From Pachysolen tannophilus NRRL Y-2460 (taxonomy: Eukaryota > Ascomycota > Pichiomycetes > Alaninales > Pachysolenaceae): DNA of 64,000 bases. Below are positions 19,717-27,839 of this stretch, piece by piece (position 1 is the stretch's first letter; every line of letters begins with the position of its first letter). The DNA is taken from positions 873,271 through 937,270 of the forward strand of contig KV454018.1 in assembly GCA_001661245.1 (NCBI GenBank), written 5' to 3'. The notes below the pieces were generated by a model. It was given only the letters and a program-made list of their open reading frames with translations, was not told the DNA's origin and did no database searches. The position numbers were made by a program, and so were the translations under genes.

Positions 19717-21144
19717 CTATATAATTACATTTTTATCGTTTGACCATAACTTAATACTTCTATCCCATCCAGTACTTACAATATAATTGCTTGTTTCATT
19801 TAAATCACAACTCATAACTTTATCACTATGACCTTTCAAAGAATGGACTTTGATAAAATTGTCCCAACTGAAAATATTTATAAACCCGTCATAACTTGAA
19901 CTAATCATTGATAATCCATCTTTGGAAATTTTTAAATCAGAAATTAATTTATTATGTGCTGGGATAGTTTGGTAATCTTTCCCCATTCTTACATCCCATA
20001 CTTTTATAGTACAATCACCACTACCTGAGCATAATTGATAACCATTTGGATGCCAATCCATAGAATAAATTCCCTTTACATGACCTTCTAATGTCATTAT
20101 CGATTTACCTGTTCTCAAATCCCATAAACGCCCAATACCTTCTAATCCACCTGAAGACAACAATGAACCATCTGGATGATGACTTATGGTAAATATTTCC
20201 TTTGTATGGCCATTAAACTGTTGATACAAATTTTTAGAGTATTCCAAGTCCCAAATTTTAAATGTTTTATCAAATGAACAGGATGCAAGAAATTTCCCAC
20301 TTGGATGGAATTGAATTTTTAAAATTCTATTTGTATGAGCTTTTTCAAAATTTAAAATTGGTTTCCTATTATTATTTTCATTTAAACTGTAAAAACATAT
20401 ATTTCCTTCCAGACCTGAAGAACATAATTTTAAATTTGAATTTAAATTTGGATTCCAATCTAAACCACCAATTTTTTCATCATGATCACTAAATACAAAC
20501 TTTTCTGTAAGATTTTCCTTATCTAATAAATAAACTTTCCCATTCCATGATCCACAAGCAATATATTGATTTTGCTCATCATTACTAAATTTCACTACTG
20601 ATAATGCTCTATCCCCAATTAAATTGGAACCAATTAATTGAAATTTTTGTAAAAAATTATTGTTTAATCTTCTTTTTTTCAAATTTTCAATTTCATTAAA
20701 ATTTTTAAAAAATTCTTTCTGTTTCAACAACCTTTGCTTAGATTTTGCCAAAGAATAATCAGCTATAAATTGTCTTGCCTCATATAATCTATCACAATGC
20801 AGTTCATCTTCTGAAACTGGCTCATAATATTCTTCCTGTTCCAGAATTGCAGTTTCCCATTCCTCATCTTCCTCATCTTCCTCATCTTCCATCAAAATGT
20901 CCTTATATTCCTCATTTGATAGCACAAGTTTAATCAACCTTTCTCTTCTATCTGCTTTGTCTTCACCAAACAATATAATAGGTTCACCCAACTCTCTCAA
21001 TTTAAGTTTTACTTGATCATCACCTGTGGGTAGGCTATATAGTAATTGTTGTAATTCTTTCTCTTCACTAACAATCAGCGAAAGCTGCGATTGCTCCCCG
21101 GGTGACTTCTCAGGCACCTGGTTAAGAGATATTAAGTCTGACAT
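19717..21144 (-). CDS. PRP4: U4/U6 snRNP WD40 protein Prp4
   Basis: Prp4 binds Prp3 and stabilises U4/U6 in the tri-snRNP. The N-terminal PRP4/SFM motif (VKLKLRELGEPIILFGEDK, ADRRERLIKL) is followed by an acidic linker, the helix DRLYEARQFIADYSLAKSK, and seven WD repeats from about residue 180 (e.g. LASCSFDKTFKIWDL, LSSGGLEGIGRLWDL, LCSGSGDCTIKVWDV, IVSTGWDRSIKLW). 475 residues against 465 in S. cerevisiae. It converges on AOS1 with only 33 bases between the stops, so the two 3' ends must overlap in transcripts. Confidence 0.95.
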   Translation of the reverse strand: MSDLISLNQVPEKSPGEQSQLSLIVSEEKELQQLLYSLPTGDDQVKLKLRELGEPIILFGEDKADRRERLIKLVLSNEEYKDILMEDEEDEEDEEWETAILEQEEYYEPVSEDELHCDRLYEARQFIADYSLAKSKQRLLKQKEFFKNFNEIENLKKRRLNNNFLQKFQLIGSNLIGDRALSVVKFSNDEQNQYIACGSWNGKVYLLDKENLTEKFVFSDHDEKIGGLDWNPNLNSNLKLCSSGLEGNICFYSLNENNNRKPILNFEKAHTNRILKIQFHPSGKFLASCSFDKTFKIWDLEYSKNLYQQFNGHTKEIFTISHHPDGSLLSSGGLEGIGRLWDLRTGKSIMTLEGHVKGIYSMDWHPNGYQLCSGSGDCTIKVWDVRMGKDYQTIPAHNKLISDLKISKDGLSMISSSYDGFINIFSWDNFIKVHSLKGHSDKVMSCDLNETSNYIVSTGWDRSIKLWSNDKNVII

Positions 21145-21899
21145 TATTCAAATTATATATGGCACTAACTGCTCGCTCTTCTCTTAGTCTTCCTAGTCAC
21201 TGTATAGTCAGTAGTCGTCTTAGTCTTGATGCTCTCACAAATCCTCCACCGTCTTTTTCTATATGTAAAGTGAAGAAAAAACCAAAATTACCCGAAACAG
21301 AAATTAATTTTTAAAATACGACTTTTAACTTTTGACAAATTAGTTTTTTTTACCTAATTTGTATTATTATTGTTTTTATACACTACTGTTATTTATTTTT
21401 ACCTAATTTGTACTATTGGTAACCATTAAACTACTTTTGTATTATTTTGTTAGATTCTTCACTACCTTGTGTTTTTTTTCTTTTTTTTTTTTTTTTGATG
21501 TATTATCATACGAGGCATCCTATCGGTCAGGAATGGTAAGGAACCAATGTAATAATAATTATGTTTGAAATGGTATCGTGATATTTTTTTTTTTTTTTTT
21601 TTTTGGCTTTTTGGCTTTTTGGCTTTTTGACTTTTTGGCTTATTTGCTTATTTTCTTTAATAATCGGCCCTTTTTGTTGCTTAACTTTTGAGATAAAATT
21701 GAGTGTCAAATTAATGAGTGGGTCACGTAAAAGAAAGATGCAGAAAGTACTATTATCTATAATCTGATAGTTTTTCTTCTTGTAGTTTAGTTATATCTTT
21801 TTAAATATATATTATTGATACTTGTTCATATTTCTTTTAAATTAAATAATTTTCAATATAGATTTAAATTAAATTAAGTCTTGATTATAATATAATACA
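21145..21899. promoter_or_regulatory. Divergent PRP4 / small-gene intergenic region
   Basis: AT-rich spacer. It has T tracts (21473-21496, 21583-21604), the second followed by about five tandem GGCTTTTT units (21604-21645). No conserved gene seen. Confidence 0.4.
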
Positions 21900-22156
21900 A
21901 TGTTTCAAAGATCAGCACTGCTTTCCAATCCGTAAGTTCAATTTTTTGATAAACATATATCTCAAATAATTGGTAACTAACAATTTCTTTTTTATATATA
22001 TATATATATAGAGGTTCCAGAAAAGTTATTGTAGCCGCTTTACTTTCACTTCCTGTGGTTTATTATGCTTTAACCGCCAAATCAAGAGAGTCAAAAGATT
22101 TTCATAAACTGTTTGAAAAAGAATACAAAGCTGAAATGAATTCAAAGAATATTTAA
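21900..22156 (+). CDS. 58-residue single-span membrane protein, spliced
   Basis: Exon 1 is 21900-21931 (MFQRSALLSNP, split codon); exon 2 is 22012-22156. The product is 58 residues: a short basic start, one hydrophobic span (VIVAALLSLPVVYYAL) and a charged tail ending KLFEKEYKAEMNSKNI. The shape (basic N-terminus, one span, charged C-terminus) resembles small mitochondrial inner-membrane assembly or subunit proteins, but I do not recognise the family. Support comes from the splice signals, the frame kept across the junction, and balanced codon use in a region otherwise full of homopolymers. It could be mitochondrial; that is inference. Confidence 0.6.
21932..22011 (+). other. Intron of the 58-residue protein gene
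   Basis: 80-base intron with GTAAGT donor, branch point AACTAAC at 21975-21981 and TAG acceptor at 22009-22011 behind a TA repeat. It splits the Pro codon after residue 10. Confidence 0.7.
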
Positions 22157-22408
22157 TATGCATACTTGTGAATATTTTTCTGTTGTGTTGGAAATACGCA
22201 TTTGGGTAAAAAATGGTTAATTGATGTTTTTTGTCTTTTATTTTTTTTTTTTTTTTTTTCTAATGACCTTATAGCTTTATTCTTATTTATTAAGTTTTAT
22301 GAATCATGAGTTCAAATCAATGAAATGCATTACATTATATTATATTTATTTTTTTATTTTATTTTTTATTATTATGGCAATTAGGAAAAAATGATGTAAA
22401 TTGTTTAT

Positions 22409-23689
22409 TTACCTACCTTCTTCAACTTCTTCTACATCTCTATCTGTGATGCTCCCCATTTCTATATCATTTACTGAACTAGTTACAAAGATGTTTCTAT
22501 TTTTTGTTGACCCTGAACGATTTGAACTGGTTTCCTCATTGATATTGAATTCTTTAGAAGAAGTATCATTATCAGTTAATGTTGAAACATCAATGATATC
22601 AAAATTCCTTGCTGCTTGTCTAGTTGATTGACCACCTTTATTGTAAAAATCAAAAAAATCATATAATAATATGGATGGAAGGAAAAAAGAAACAAATAAA
22701 CAAGCCAAATAAAATGAAAAAAAATAAATTACTATTTTTGAAGCTGTTAATTTACCTTCAATGTTTATTTCAAAAATTTCATATTTTAAAATCTCAAGTA
22801 TATCAAATAATGATAATTCTGGAAATTCGGATTTTAATCCAAACTTCACTGATAATGGTACATTATGTATCAAAACTGTAAGTGACACAATAATTGCTGT
22901 TGTGAAAAAAAAATACAATATAATTTTTTGTAATTTAAATCTATTTAAACATACCAATGTTGTTAATGGTTGGAAAAATAAGATTGCACAAACTGCAGCG
23001 GATAAATAAAAAAAATAATTATTTACTGTTAGACTTAATATTAAATCTATTCTTCTTCTATGAATAACATTTTGTAAAAAATCTTGAAATTTTTTCCCCA
23101 TTTGTTTTCTTAAATTTATTAAAGCATCATTATTTTTATTATAATGCATTCCTGTATGATGATCTAATTTAGAATTAAAATCACTATTAAAATTGATGAA
23201 AATCTTTTCAAGTTTTGTAATTTCAATTTGATTTTGAGTTTTATTATTTAAATTAAAATCTTGAATTTTTTCAAGATAAATCGAATGTATTGGTTTAATT
23301 TTATTATATTCCTTCAGTGTTTGTAAAAATGGTGTTTCCTTAGAATAACAATGATAACTTATAATCATCTTAAAATAATCAATATATAAAGTTTTCCTGA
23401 ATTTAGGACAAGAATTTCTTGTTGTTGCATTCCTAACAAATCTTTCATCAACTTTTATTTTCTTATTCCATAAAAATTTGTTTTCATCAATTATATAAGT
23501 TTTTTCGAAATTTTCTAATGGATACTTATTCAAATCTAAAATCTTATATTCCTTCACATCTTTAGCTGTACTTAATGGATAAGAAAACTCAAACCCACAT
23601 AAACTTATTTTGAAAATGTTGTAAATACAAGCATTCATTAAAAACCAAATTGGTAAAGTATAACTAAAAATGAATGCAGTCACTTTCAT
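22409..23689 (-). CDS. Four-TM membrane protein of unknown function
   Basis: 426 residues, not recognised. Visible topology: a first hydrophobic span at about residues 5-28, a loop of roughly 190 residues with several cysteines (including two about 20 residues apart near 92 and 113), then spans at about 222-246, 258-280 and 322-348. The tail is Ser/Thr/Asn-rich and acidic. One small span-loop-three-span layout of this type is seen in claudin-like fungal proteins (Sur7/PalI, Fig1), but no motif of those families is obvious. It converges with the 58-residue gene (about 250 bases apart). The ATG at 23689 begins directly with the first span (MKVTAFIFSYTLP). Confidence 0.6.
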   Translation of the reverse strand: MKVTAFIFSYTLPIWFLMNACIYNIFKISLCGFEFSYPLSTAKDVKEYKILDLNKYPLENFEKTYIIDENKFLWNKKIKVDERFVRNATTRNSCPKFRKTLYIDYFKMIISYHCYSKETPFLQTLKEYNKIKPIHSIYLEKIQDFNLNNKTQNQIEITKLEKIFINFNSDFNSKLDHHTGMHYNKNNDALINLRKQMGKKFQDFLQNVIHRRRIDLILSLTVNNYFFYLSAAVCAILFFQPLTTLVCLNRFKLQKIILYFFFTTAIIVSLTVLIHNVPLSVKFGLKSEFPELSLFDILEILKYEIFEINIEGKLTASKIVIYFFSFYLACLFVSFFLPSILLYDFFDFYNKGGQSTRQAARNFDIIDVSTLTDNDTSSKEFNINEETSSNRSGSTKNRNIFVTSSVNDIEMGSITDRDVEEVEEGR

Positions 23690-24110
23690 TGCTTGAAAAA
23701 AATAATATAAACCATGAATTATAAAAAAAATACCATGAGACTAAAAACCAGCAAACAACCAGAAAACAAAAGTAAAAAAAAAAAAAAAAAAATACTAAAG
23801 GAATACCTTGCTTTTACCATTCATTATTCACTATTCACCAATTACCAATTACCAAAATACCATAGTTCTATCGAGATTAAACTCATATCTATTCTTTGAT
23901 CCCACTTTAGATTCCTTTTACAGACTTTGTATTGTCCTTTATGTACACAAAAACGCATGTTTCTGCAATGAAGAGACAAAAAAACAGAAAAAAACAGAAA
24001 AAAAAGAAGATGCATAATACAGAAGCCGCACATATGCGGAGAAAAAACAAAACTTTTAAAAAACACCTTCTCCATTACGGAGAACAAAAAATCTTAATTT
24101 TTTCCTCCAT
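23690..24110. other. Region left of the GRS1 inversion
   Basis: A-rich leader of the four-TM gene, then a stretch with an imperfect dyad CCGCA-CATA-TGCGG (24026-24039). Before the inferred inversion this would have been the distal promoter of GRS1. No gene seen. Confidence 0.4.
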
Positions 24111-24956
24111 TTATCTTCTCCGACTTTTGAATTGAAAAATTTTTAGATGAACAAACTTAACTTGAATTCGAACTCTTAATAATCCAGATCTTGGAGAAAT
24201 TTCATTTCTAAAAGATTTCCCAATAGAAGCAGAAGCAAATGGCATTTTTTCATTATTAAAATCCAATAATTTATTAAAATTTAAAAATTGACCTTGCGCT
24301 GTTTCTGGTCTTAAATAACCTTTTAAAGCTCCTGAAGGACCGATTGCTGTTTCAAACATTAAATTGAACTCCTTTGGTTGTTCTAATAAACCACCAGTAG
24401 CTGGATTAGTAATGTTATACTTTGTAATGATCTCTCCCAATTGAGCACCAGAAAATCCATCAATCTTTGCCAAGATAATTTCATATTCTTCAACAATATG
24501 ATCTTCAAGTTTAATCGCTTTGATTTCCTTAACTTTCTTCTTTCTCTTTTTCTTATCTTCATCTTGTTCAACATGGTTAGAAGCAATTCCCCTTGCTTCT
24601 TTGTCACCTTTTAATCTTGCTTCCAAGACTTCTTCAACTAAATGATCTGCTCTAAAAATCTCTCCAGTCCTTGGATCTTTACACATCCAATCTGAAAATT
24701 TATCAACATGACCAGATGTCTTCAATACTTCGTAAGGAGTTAACATCGTACAGTCAACTTCTAACATATCTTCTTCCAAGATAAAATGTTTTCTCCAATA
24801 ATCAACAATGTTTGCTTGTAATGCACAACCAGGTGGACCATAATCGTATAAACCAGAAATACCTCCATATATTTCAAAAGCTGGTGCAAAGAAAAATCTT
24901 CTTTTAAGAACACCTTCTAATGCCTCTCTTGAAAAACCAGATGCTTCTTTCGACAT
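24111..24956 (-). CDS. GRS1: Glycyl-tRNA synthetase, N-terminal half (on inverted segment)
   Basis: Class II synthetase charging tRNA-Gly in cytosol and, in yeasts, mitochondria. From the ATG at 24956 the protein starts [17 protein letters not shown] and carries [20 protein letters not shown], the lysine-rich insert (about 134-145), [12 protein letters not shown] and class II motif 2 FRNEISPR (249-256). The normal sequence stops after SGLLRVR (residue 263). The remaining 18 residues to the stop at 24111 are unrelated read-through. The other half lies on the plus strand from 25220. Motif 3 and the anticodon-binding domain are therefore missing here. An in-frame open leader upstream of the ATG, with no in-frame ATG, resembles a mitochondrial presequence ([24 protein letters not shown]). 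Confidence 0.9.
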   Translation of the reverse strand: MSKEASGFSREALEGVLKRRFFFAPAFEIYGGISGLYDYGPPGCALQANIVDYWRKHFILEEDMLEVDCTMLTPYEVLKTSGHVDKFSDWMCKDPRTGEIFRADHLVEEVLEARLKGDKEARGIASNHVEQDEDKKKRKKKVKEIKAIKLEDHIVEEYEIILAKIDGFSGAQLGEIITKYNITNPATGGLLEQPKEFNLMFETAIGPSGALKGYLRPETAQGQFLNFNKLLDFNNEKMPFASASIGKSFRNEISPRSGLLRVRIQVKFVHLKIFQFKSRRR

Positions 24957-25219
24957 TTTCAAATTCAACTTCGAATTCTTCCTATTTACTTTTCGTATAT
25001 TAGTTTTTTGAAATAAATTAAAACTTGATGAAAATTGGCGTCTAAAAGATGCTGAAGATGCAGCAAATTTAAAGCAATTCAATTTGGAAAAAAACAATTT
25101 CACAAGAGAAAAAAAAAAAAATAAAAGTTGAAAAAAAAGGATTAATTCATAAAACTTTACTTGGATCAAGAAAGCAATGATATATTATGATATCAACTTA
25201 TTTCAAAAATATTATTATG
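24169..25219. other. Inverted segment splitting GRS1 (about 1051 bp)
   Basis: The segment carries the GRS1 N-terminal half plus its proximal promoter in the wrong orientation relative to the C-terminal half. The minus strand ends the homologous coding run with AGAGTTCG at 24169; the plus strand resumes with TGAATTTTTGATGG at 25220. Placed together they complete an Arg codon and then E-F-L-M-A-E, giving 660 residues with no base missing. No long inverted repeat flanks it. TGAATT occurs as a direct repeat just outside both ends (24163-24168 and 25220-25225). Confidence 0.85.
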
Positions 25220-26414
25220 TGAATTTTTGATGGCTGAAATTGAACATTATGTTGATCCTGAAGATAAATCCCATGCAAAATTCAAACAAGTTGAAAATAT
25301 CGAATTAAATTTCCTTCCAAGAGCTGTTCAGGAATCAGGTAAGACCGATTGTATCAAGGAAACTATTGGTAATGCTGTCAAGACTGGTATGGTTGATAAT
25401 GAAACTTTAGGTTATTTTATTGCAAGAATTTTCTTATTTTTAACTAAGATTGGTGTTGATTCAAAAAGATTAAGATTCCGTCAACATATGGGAAATGAAA
25501 TGGCTCATTATGCTCAAGATTGTTGGGATGCAGAATTAGAATCTTCTTATGGTTGGATTGAATGTGTTGGATGTGCTGATAGATCTGCATATGATTTATC
25601 AGTTCATTCTGCAAGAACAAAGGAAAAATTATGTGTAAGACAAGCATTACCAGAACCTAAAATTGTGGAACGTTTAGAGATTGATTTAGAAAAGAAAAAA
25701 TTTGGTCCAAAATTTAGGAAAAATGCTTCATTAGTTGAATCTTGGTTAGTTAGTAGAACTGAATGTGAATTAGAAAATTTACAAAAACAATTGAATGAAA
25801 CAGGTAAACTGGCTTTTAAAGTAGAAGGTATAGATGAAGAGATAGAAATTGATACAAGCCTTGTTAAAATTGAAAGAAGAACAAGAACAGAACATATTAG
25901 GGAATATATACCAAACGTCATAGAACCATCTTTTGGTATTGGACGTGTAATTTATTCCATCTTTGAACATTCATTTTGGACAAGACCTGAAGATTCTTCA
26001 AGAGTTGTCTTATCATTACCACCGCTTGTTGCTCCAACAAAAGTTTTACTTGTACCATTATCAAATAATGAAGTTTTAAAACCAATTTTGGAAAAAGTTT
26101 CACAAGCTTTAAGACAACAAAAAATTCCATTCAAAGTTGATGATTCCTCTGCTTCTATAGGTAAACGTTACGCTAGAAATGATGAATTAGGTACTCCCTT
26201 TGGTATCACAATTGATTTTGAAAGTACAGACGATGATTCAGTCACTTTAAGAGAAAGAGATTCTACAAAACAAGTTAGAGGTAGTTTCCAAGAAATTATC
26301 GAAGCAATTAAAAAAATTACATACGATGATTTATCATGGGAAAAAGCTACAACAAATTTAAAACCATTTGAAACAAAAGTCGAAGACGAACTCTCAGAAT
26401 TATCAGTCAACTGA
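25220..26414 (+). CDS. GRS1: Glycyl-tRNA synthetase, C-terminal half
   Basis: The homologous run begins at 25220 with EFLMAEIEHYVDPEDKSH. Next come LRFRQHMGNEMAHYAQDCWD and the GlyRS-specific SYGWIECVGCADRSAYDL, then class II motif 3 (PSFGIGRVIYSIFEHSFW) and the anticodon-binding domain (APTKVLLVPLSNNEVL to the Gly-Thr-Pro-Phe-Gly block). It ends ELSELSVN. An in-frame ATG at 25230 is the M of FLMAE, so a 394-residue fragment could in principle be made from the divergent region shared with the N-terminal half. Whether it is transcribed, or whether this layout is real, cannot be told from sequence. The two halves sum to a normal eukaryotic GlyRS length. Confidence 0.9.
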
Positions 26415-26647
26415 TCCTGATATCATATTTAATCTACTTCTACTTTATCTAATCTTTTATAACCTTTTTTTTTGTATTTTGTTCATTTCAACCTTGTCCT
26501 GATTATGTAAGTTGAAAAATTTTTTAAAATTTTTTTTTTTCTTTTTCTTTTTACGTTATAATTATCAAATACAAGCGCAAATATTTAATACTAGTAAAAT
26601 ATATATATAGAGAAAGATATATATATATCATTAGTAAGATTGATAAA

Positions 26648-27302
26648 ATGGCCAAGAGTAGTATGTATATATAGATTTATCTTGAAGCTTTGGAAAAGCA
26701 AAGCAAAGAAAAGAAAGGGAAGAAAGATTTAATTGAATGAAGGGATACTAACTTTTTTTTTTTAATTAGTTTCGAAACATTCTAGAGCAGCCAGAAGAGG
26801 TGAGATTAAAGATGCAGCAGAAGCTAAATCTTTATCCAAGATACCTAGAGCTGAAAATACGAATATAGCGAGCTCTATAATAAGATTAGCAGCAAAGAAT
26901 GAAGGGTTGCTACAGAAGAAAATGGGTAAAAATAAAACCCGAGGTCAACCAACTAGAATAGTTAAAGAAAGAAAGCAAAAAGCATTAAAGATGGATGGAA
27001 AATTAACATTTAAAATTGAGCAAAGCCTTGAAAGAGCTAAAAATGTACAATTCTCTAGAAAATCAGGTTGGGATAGTATTAATAAAAATATTAGAGAAGA
27101 GCTAAGTAAAGGAGATGCGGATGCTGTATTGAAAAATCATAAAGAAAAAGCTAAAACAAACGAAGAAATGGAGATAGAAGGAAATATAGAAGATGAAGAG
27201 GATGAAGATGAAAATGAAAAAGATTCTCATGATCACCATAAAGAATCAGCTCATAATCAGAAAAATCTTTTTGCGTTGCTAGGAGATGAAGTTGAAACTT
27301 GA
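26648..27302 (+). CDS. ECM1: 60S pre-ribosome export factor Ecm1, spliced
   Basis: Ecm1 is a shuttling factor on late pre-60S particles, working in nuclear export with Arx1 and Mex67. Exon 1 is 26648-26660 (MAKS plus one base); exon 2 runs from 26770. The spliced start MAKSISKHSRAARRGEIKD matches Ecm1 (MAKKISKNSRAARQ). SLSKIPRAENTNIASSIIRL, AAKNEGLLQKK and DGKLTFKIEQSLERAK with SGWDSIN also match. The end is acidic and closes NLFALLGDEVET, similar to the family end. About 181 residues. Confidence 0.9.
26661..26769 (+). other. ECM1 intron
   Basis: 109-base intron with GTATGT donor, perfect TACTAAC branch point at 26746-26752 and TAG acceptor at 26767-26769. It lies after the fourth codon plus one base. 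The joined frame is supported by the conserved KxISKxSRAAR start. Confidence 0.92.
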
Positions 27303-27839
27303 AAGGAAAAAATAAAAAAAAAATTCTGTATACTACTACTACTAATATTACAATATAAAACTACAATTAAAGGAAGGACCGGTAATTTTCAATTAATAGA
27401 ACCTCTCAATTCATCATACTAGAAACGATAATCTTTTTTTTTTAAATAAAAAAAAAAATAACTTGATAGCTATCAAGAAAACCTTGTCAATTAGTTGCCC
27501 CATCATGTAGACTAAAATCATTTTGTTAGTGTTTCAGAATGTACTTTTAGTGAAAAATTACTTTTTGTAAATAATCTTTATCAAATTAATCAAATGAGAT
27601 TGTTTCAAGATGAGTTTAATGATGAATTTGGACTTTCAAATTTTGGCCATATATATATATATATAGCATACAGGAAATGATCATGAATCTGAAAGTAAAG
27701 AGGAATTGTTGGTTTTTGTGTTTTTGTTATGGTTTTCATATAACAACTGTCTTGGTTTGAATCATAGAGTTTTTTTTTTTTCATTTTTGCTTTTCAATTC
27801 AAGTTATCATTGTTATTATTGAAAGAAGTGATTTATTTA
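27303..27839. promoter_or_regulatory. SST2 promoter region
   Basis: Contains a perfect 16-base palindrome CTTGATAGCTATCAAG (27462-27477) and two TGTTTCA boxes (27530-27536, 27601-27607). A (TA)n run lies near 27650-27665. No other gene is supported; a 28-codon reading frame at 27594 has nothing to recommend it. Confidence 0.5.
27530..27607 (-). promoter_or_regulatory. Two pheromone response elements (TGAAACA)
   Basis: TGTTTCA at 27530-27536 and at 27601-27607 read TGAAACA on the minus strand, the Ste12-binding PRE core. They lie about 230-310 bases before the SST2 start, the usual distance for this pheromone-induced gene. Two 7-base matches in AT-rich DNA are suggestive, not proof. Confidence 0.5.
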
